Shown: positions 61,555 to 64,000 of the stretch, piece by piece | Position numbering within the stretch: the stretch's first letter is position 1 | How the letters are laid out: each line of letters starts with the position of its first letter | Source: Candidatus Nanosynbacter sp. HMT-352 | Lineage (GTDB): Bacteria > Patescibacteriota > Saccharimonadia > Saccharimonadales > Saccharimonadaceae | Direction of reading: 5' to 3' | Assembly (NCBI RefSeq): GCF_022819345.1 | Contig: NZ_CP089288.1 | Coordinates: 310,001 to 374,000 of the forward strand | DNA length: 64,000 nucleotides | Program-made: the position numbers and the translations under genes | Notes under the pieces: model-generated | Told to the model about the DNA's origin: nothing | The model's database searches: none | What the model saw: the letters and a program-made list of their open reading frames with translations, nothing else

Positions 61555-61869
61555 ATGTTTGAAATTACTGACGAATTCTTAGCACAAGCTGGTTTTGGAT
61601 CATTGCCTGCGGATAAAAAAGAGCAAATGAGAAAAGATGTCACTGACAGTGTACAGGATAAGATTACGAGGAAGATTTTACTGGCTGTTGGCGAAGCGAG
61701 GCTGGATGAGTTTATGAGATTACTGGATGGCGACGATGCTTCTGTGATATTGAATTGGTGTGCAAATAATGGCGTTAATTTGATGGAAATTGTTCAAGCC
61801 TCGATGAATGAGACTATGATTGAGTTACAAAAATTATACAATGACACGCTGAATATGATGCGTGGATAG
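61555..61869 (+). CDS. DUF5663-like small helical protein 1
   Basis: Protein of 104 aa: MFEITDEFLAQAGFGSLPAD, all helical and acidic. Its N-terminus and pattern (EFL..G...LP.D...) match the next gene, so they are paralogues. Function unknown. RBS AAGGAGA. Confidence 0.7.
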   Translation: MFEITDEFLAQAGFGSLPADKKEQMRKDVTDSVQDKITRKILLAVGEARLDEFMRLLDGDDASVILNWCANNGVNLMEIVQASMNETMIELQKLYNDTLNMMRG

Positions 61870-61931
61870 TAATATTAAACAGTTACTGGTATAATTTAAC
61901 TTAATCATATAGACGAAAGAAAAGGAGGACT

Positions 61932-62405
61932 ATGTTCCAACTGAATGAAGAATTTCTTAAAGAATTGGGGCTGGACCAGCTGCCGGAAGATCAGCAAAAA
62001 TCGTTGTTGCAGCATATTTATAGTGAATTGGAGCTTCGAGTTGGCGAACGATTAAGCCAGGGAATGAGCAATGCCCAGCTGGAGGAATTTGCGGGAATTA
62101 TCGATAAAACTCCAGGTGCTGTGGATGATTTTCTAGCGAAACATGCGCCTAATTATCAGCAGGAACCAATGCTGCAGAAAATGTCACAAGCTTCAGGTTT
62201 GCCAGTTGATGATCCGCGTCTGAAGGACGAATTTGCAGCTACTAAGTGGCTAGAGGTCAATCGACCAGATTATCGTGACGTTGTGGCTGCAGTGATGGCT
62301 GACTTGAAAAAGGAAATTATTGCCAACCGCGATGCTATTTTAGGTGGCATGAGTGCACCTTCAGCGCCGCAGCAGACTCAAAGCGACTTTGATTTGGCTG
62401 CTTAG
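61932..62405 (+). CDS. DUF5663-like small helical protein 2
   Basis: Protein of 157 aa: MFQLNEEFLKELGLDQLPED; then a helical region and an unstructured Pro/Gln tail (APSAPQQTQSDFDLAA). Longer paralogue of the preceding gene. RBS AAAGGAGG. A -10-like TATAAT (61888-61893) may give a separate start. Confidence 0.7.
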   Translation: MFQLNEEFLKELGLDQLPEDQQKSLLQHIYSELELRVGERLSQGMSNAQLEEFAGIIDKTPGAVDDFLAKHAPNYQQEPMLQKMSQASGLPVDDPRLKDEFAATKWLEVNRPDYRDVVAAVMADLKKEIIANRDAILGGMSAPSAPQQTQSDFDLAA

Positions 62406-62414
62406 TCAGTGAAT

Positions 62415-63302
62415 TTAGACTTGATGACCGCGGATAAATTCTTCTGCGGTCATTGTTTTTCCGCTGGGTGCGATGAGCTCGTCAATAATTAAATAGTTGC
62501 CGTCGGCAAATTTTTTATCAAGATGAGAATTCGGAGTTTTGTCGCAATGAGATTTCGTGATGATGATATCTCGATCGTCAATTGTCATTCGGCTACGTGG
62601 AAAACCGAGATGTGCGCGGACGTGAGCTTCAGCTTCGGCGGCGGTCATACGTTCCGTATCGAGCCATGAATTGTCCTTGTTTAATAATTGGCAATATGAA
62701 GCCAGAGAATCGTCCTGTGGTGTTGGCTGAAGACTCCCATTGATGATGTTTGGCAGGTTTTTTATTAGCAGAGAAGTGCCATCGTGAAATAATTTGTCAT
62801 ATAATTCGAACTTTGTTTCTTTTCCAGTGAGGGGTTGTTGAGTTTGGGCGTATATAGGGCCGGCGTCCATTTTACTGTCAAGCTGCATTATTGATACGCC
62901 AGTTTCGGTATCTCTATTGGCTATAGCTGATTCAATAGGTGAAGGTCCTCGATATTTTGGTAGTAGAGAAGGGTGAACATTGATAATTCCCGGTGTAAAT
63001 AAGTCGATAATTGACTGGGGAATGATTTTTCCGTACGCAACCAAAACTCCCGTTACTGGCTGAAGTTGTTTTATGTAGTCGGTAATTTCACTGACTTTGT
63101 TTGGCTGCAAAACTGGAATATTGTGAGATTTAGCGAATGTTTTTACTGGAGGTTCAGTAAGTTTGTGTCCGCGACCGCGCTTGGTGTCGGGTTTGGTAAT
63201 AACGCAAACAACGTTAAATCCCTCTTCAACGAGAGCTTCTAAGGTGATTAGACTGTAATTTTCAGTCCCAAAGAATACTATTTTCGGCGATGTCTTTGTC
63301 AT
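62415..63302 (-). CDS. fmt: Methionyl-tRNA formyltransferase
   Basis: Protein of 295 aa: KIVFFGTENYSLITLEALV, INVHPSLLPKYRGPSPIESA (catalytic His and SLLPKYRG loop), and DAGPIYAQ. Adds formyl to initiator Met-tRNA. Overlaps def by 41 nt, the usual def-fmt coupling. Confidence 0.96.
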   Translation of the reverse strand: MTKTSPKIVFFGTENYSLITLEALVEEGFNVVCVITKPDTKRGRGHKLTEPPVKTFAKSHNIPVLQPNKVSEITDYIKQLQPVTGVLVAYGKIIPQSIIDLFTPGIINVHPSLLPKYRGPSPIESAIANRDTETGVSIMQLDSKMDAGPIYAQTQQPLTGKETKFELYDKLFHDGTSLLIKNLPNIINGSLQPTPQDDSLASYCQLLNKDNSWLDTERMTAAEAEAHVRAHLGFPRSRMTIDDRDIIITKSHCDKTPNSHLDKKFADGNYLIIDELIAPSGKTMTAEEFIRGHQV

Positions 63303-63837
63303 AATCTAGCGGTTGCAACTCGCCTTTCTCGTCGAGCGTATAAAAAGCATCTTTTTTATCCTTAATATGGTCTATAAAAACTAATCCATTACAGTGGTCT
63401 ATCTCGTGCTGCAATACGCGCGCCAAAAATCCTTCGGCTTTAATTCGCACTTCTTCGCCATCTAAATTCATGGCTTTTACGCGAATTTTACTGTAGCGAG
63501 GAACTTTTCCGTAAATGCTTTTAACGCTTAAGCATCCCTCAAAGTCTTCAACAACTTCGCCTTCATATTTCACGATTTCTGGATTGATAAGAGTGATGAA
63601 ATCGCGAGTTGATTTTCTTTCAAAGTCGGCTCGAACAATCACAACACGCTCTAATTTGTCGACTTGAACTGCAGCGAGGGCAGCGCTAATCTCGTGAGGT
63701 CTGGAGTCTTCCCAATCCAGTGCGGCTGCGGTCATTTCGTCTGCCAGTTTTATAACATCATTAGTAACAACGTGGATTTTTGATGATTTTTGGCGAAGAT
63801 GTGGATTTGGTAATGTGATAATATCGTCTTTTGTCAT
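63262..63837 (-). CDS. def: Peptide deformylase
   Basis: Protein of 191 aa. Motif 2 EGCLSV and motif 3 LQHEIDHCNGLVFIDH (HExxH) are intact, but motif 1, normally GxGLAAxQ, reads SAALAAVQ, losing both glycines. Removes the formyl from new proteins. ATG 63837 is 7 nt from TGG-TATAAT, leaderless. Confidence 0.92.
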   Translation of the reverse strand: MTKDDIITLPNPHLRQKSSKIHVVTNDVIKLADEMTAAALDWEDSRPHEISAALAAVQVDKLERVVIVRADFERKSTRDFITLINPEIVKYEGEVVEDFEGCLSVKSIYGKVPRYSKIRVKAMNLDGEEVRIKAEGFLARVLQHEIDHCNGLVFIDHIKDKKDAFYTLDEKGELQPLDYDKDIAENSILWD

Positions 63838-63857
63838 TGCTATAATTATACCAGAAA

Positions 63858-64000
63858 TTACAGTAGACTTACAGGGTCGAGCTCGTACTGCCAGTGTGAT
63901 GGCGGCAGGAAATTCAATACGTCAAGAAGCTCTTGTCGTTTGGGGCTTTTTACTACGATTTGCCATCGATATGTATCGCGGACGCGCTCATAAAAAGCGG
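63858..64000 (-). CDS. priA: Primosomal protein N' (PriA), C-terminal end
   Basis: The gene enters from the right edge. The frame reads RDTYRWQIVVKSPKRQELLD, then PPSHWQYELDPVSLL and stop, matching the PriA C-terminal domain (RYRxxLLLK... DVDPxSLL). PriA restarts replication forks. Only 47 codons are in the window; def follows with its own promoter. Confidence 0.75.
   Translation of the reverse strand, partial: AFYERVRDTYRWQIVVKSPKRQELLDVLNFLPPSHWQYELDPVSLL

Overview
This window is a chromosomal segment of a Saccharibacteria (TM7, Patescibacteria/CPR) genome. The 16S rRNA gene carries the sites of TM7-specific primers (GAGAGGATGATCAGCCAG near 45265 and CATAAAGGAATTGACGGGGA near 45855). Genes are small and tightly packed, TGA is used as a stop (e.g. 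pilM), and the functions fit a reduced epibiont genome: translation, type IV pili, cell-surface proteins and little biosynthesis.

Layout. 0-3 kb: translation genes (ssb end, rpsR, efp, tlyA, ychF). 2.9-17.4 kb: a large predicted surface protein, then a complete type IV pilus operon (pilM, N, O, a small membrane protein, pilB, pilT, pilC, major pilin, prepilin peptidase, four minor pilin-like proteins). 17.4-31.8 kb: housekeeping genes (Xer recombinase, ndk, NrdR-like repressor, thrS, miaA, rpmB, infC-rpmI-rplT, comM), membrane proteins, an SurA-like foldase, a processive-type glycosyltransferase, three tRNAs, RNase P RNA and a 6S-like RNA. 31.9-33.65 kb: tmRNA and a 1.35-kb stretch without confident protein genes that holds two candidate structured RNAs. 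33.65-39.6 kb: envelope/secretion cluster with a VirD4/TraD-type ATPase and an LPXTG surface protein. 39.8-44.7 kb: gyrB, gyrA and a PAP2-like protein. 44.7-52.6 kb: a split rRNA locus. The 16S gene has its own promoter and terminator; a small membrane gene, three tRNAs and a pyrD-like gene follow; then 23S-5S start from a second promoter. 52.6-64 kb: a DUF3152 metalloprotease, a KGG-repeat protein, a ROK kinase, a second LPXTG protein, an S1-domain protein, infB, a repeat-containing large protein with two DUF5663-like paralogues, then fmt, def and the end of priA.

Most striking points. (1) A 74-aa DUF1653 gene, with its own extended -10 box six bases before its ATG, sits inside 23S rRNA in the loop of helix 45. 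(2) Many genes have a -10 box (often extended TGNTATAAT) only 6-9 nt before the start codon, so leaderless mRNAs seem to be the norm. Two further genes start 4-5 nt after the CCA of a tRNA and could become leaderless by tRNA 3' processing. (3) infC starts with ATT. (4) A short gene of 41 codons and two structured RNA candidates are missed by ordinary ORF calling. All functional calls are from sequence reading only; no database search was run.
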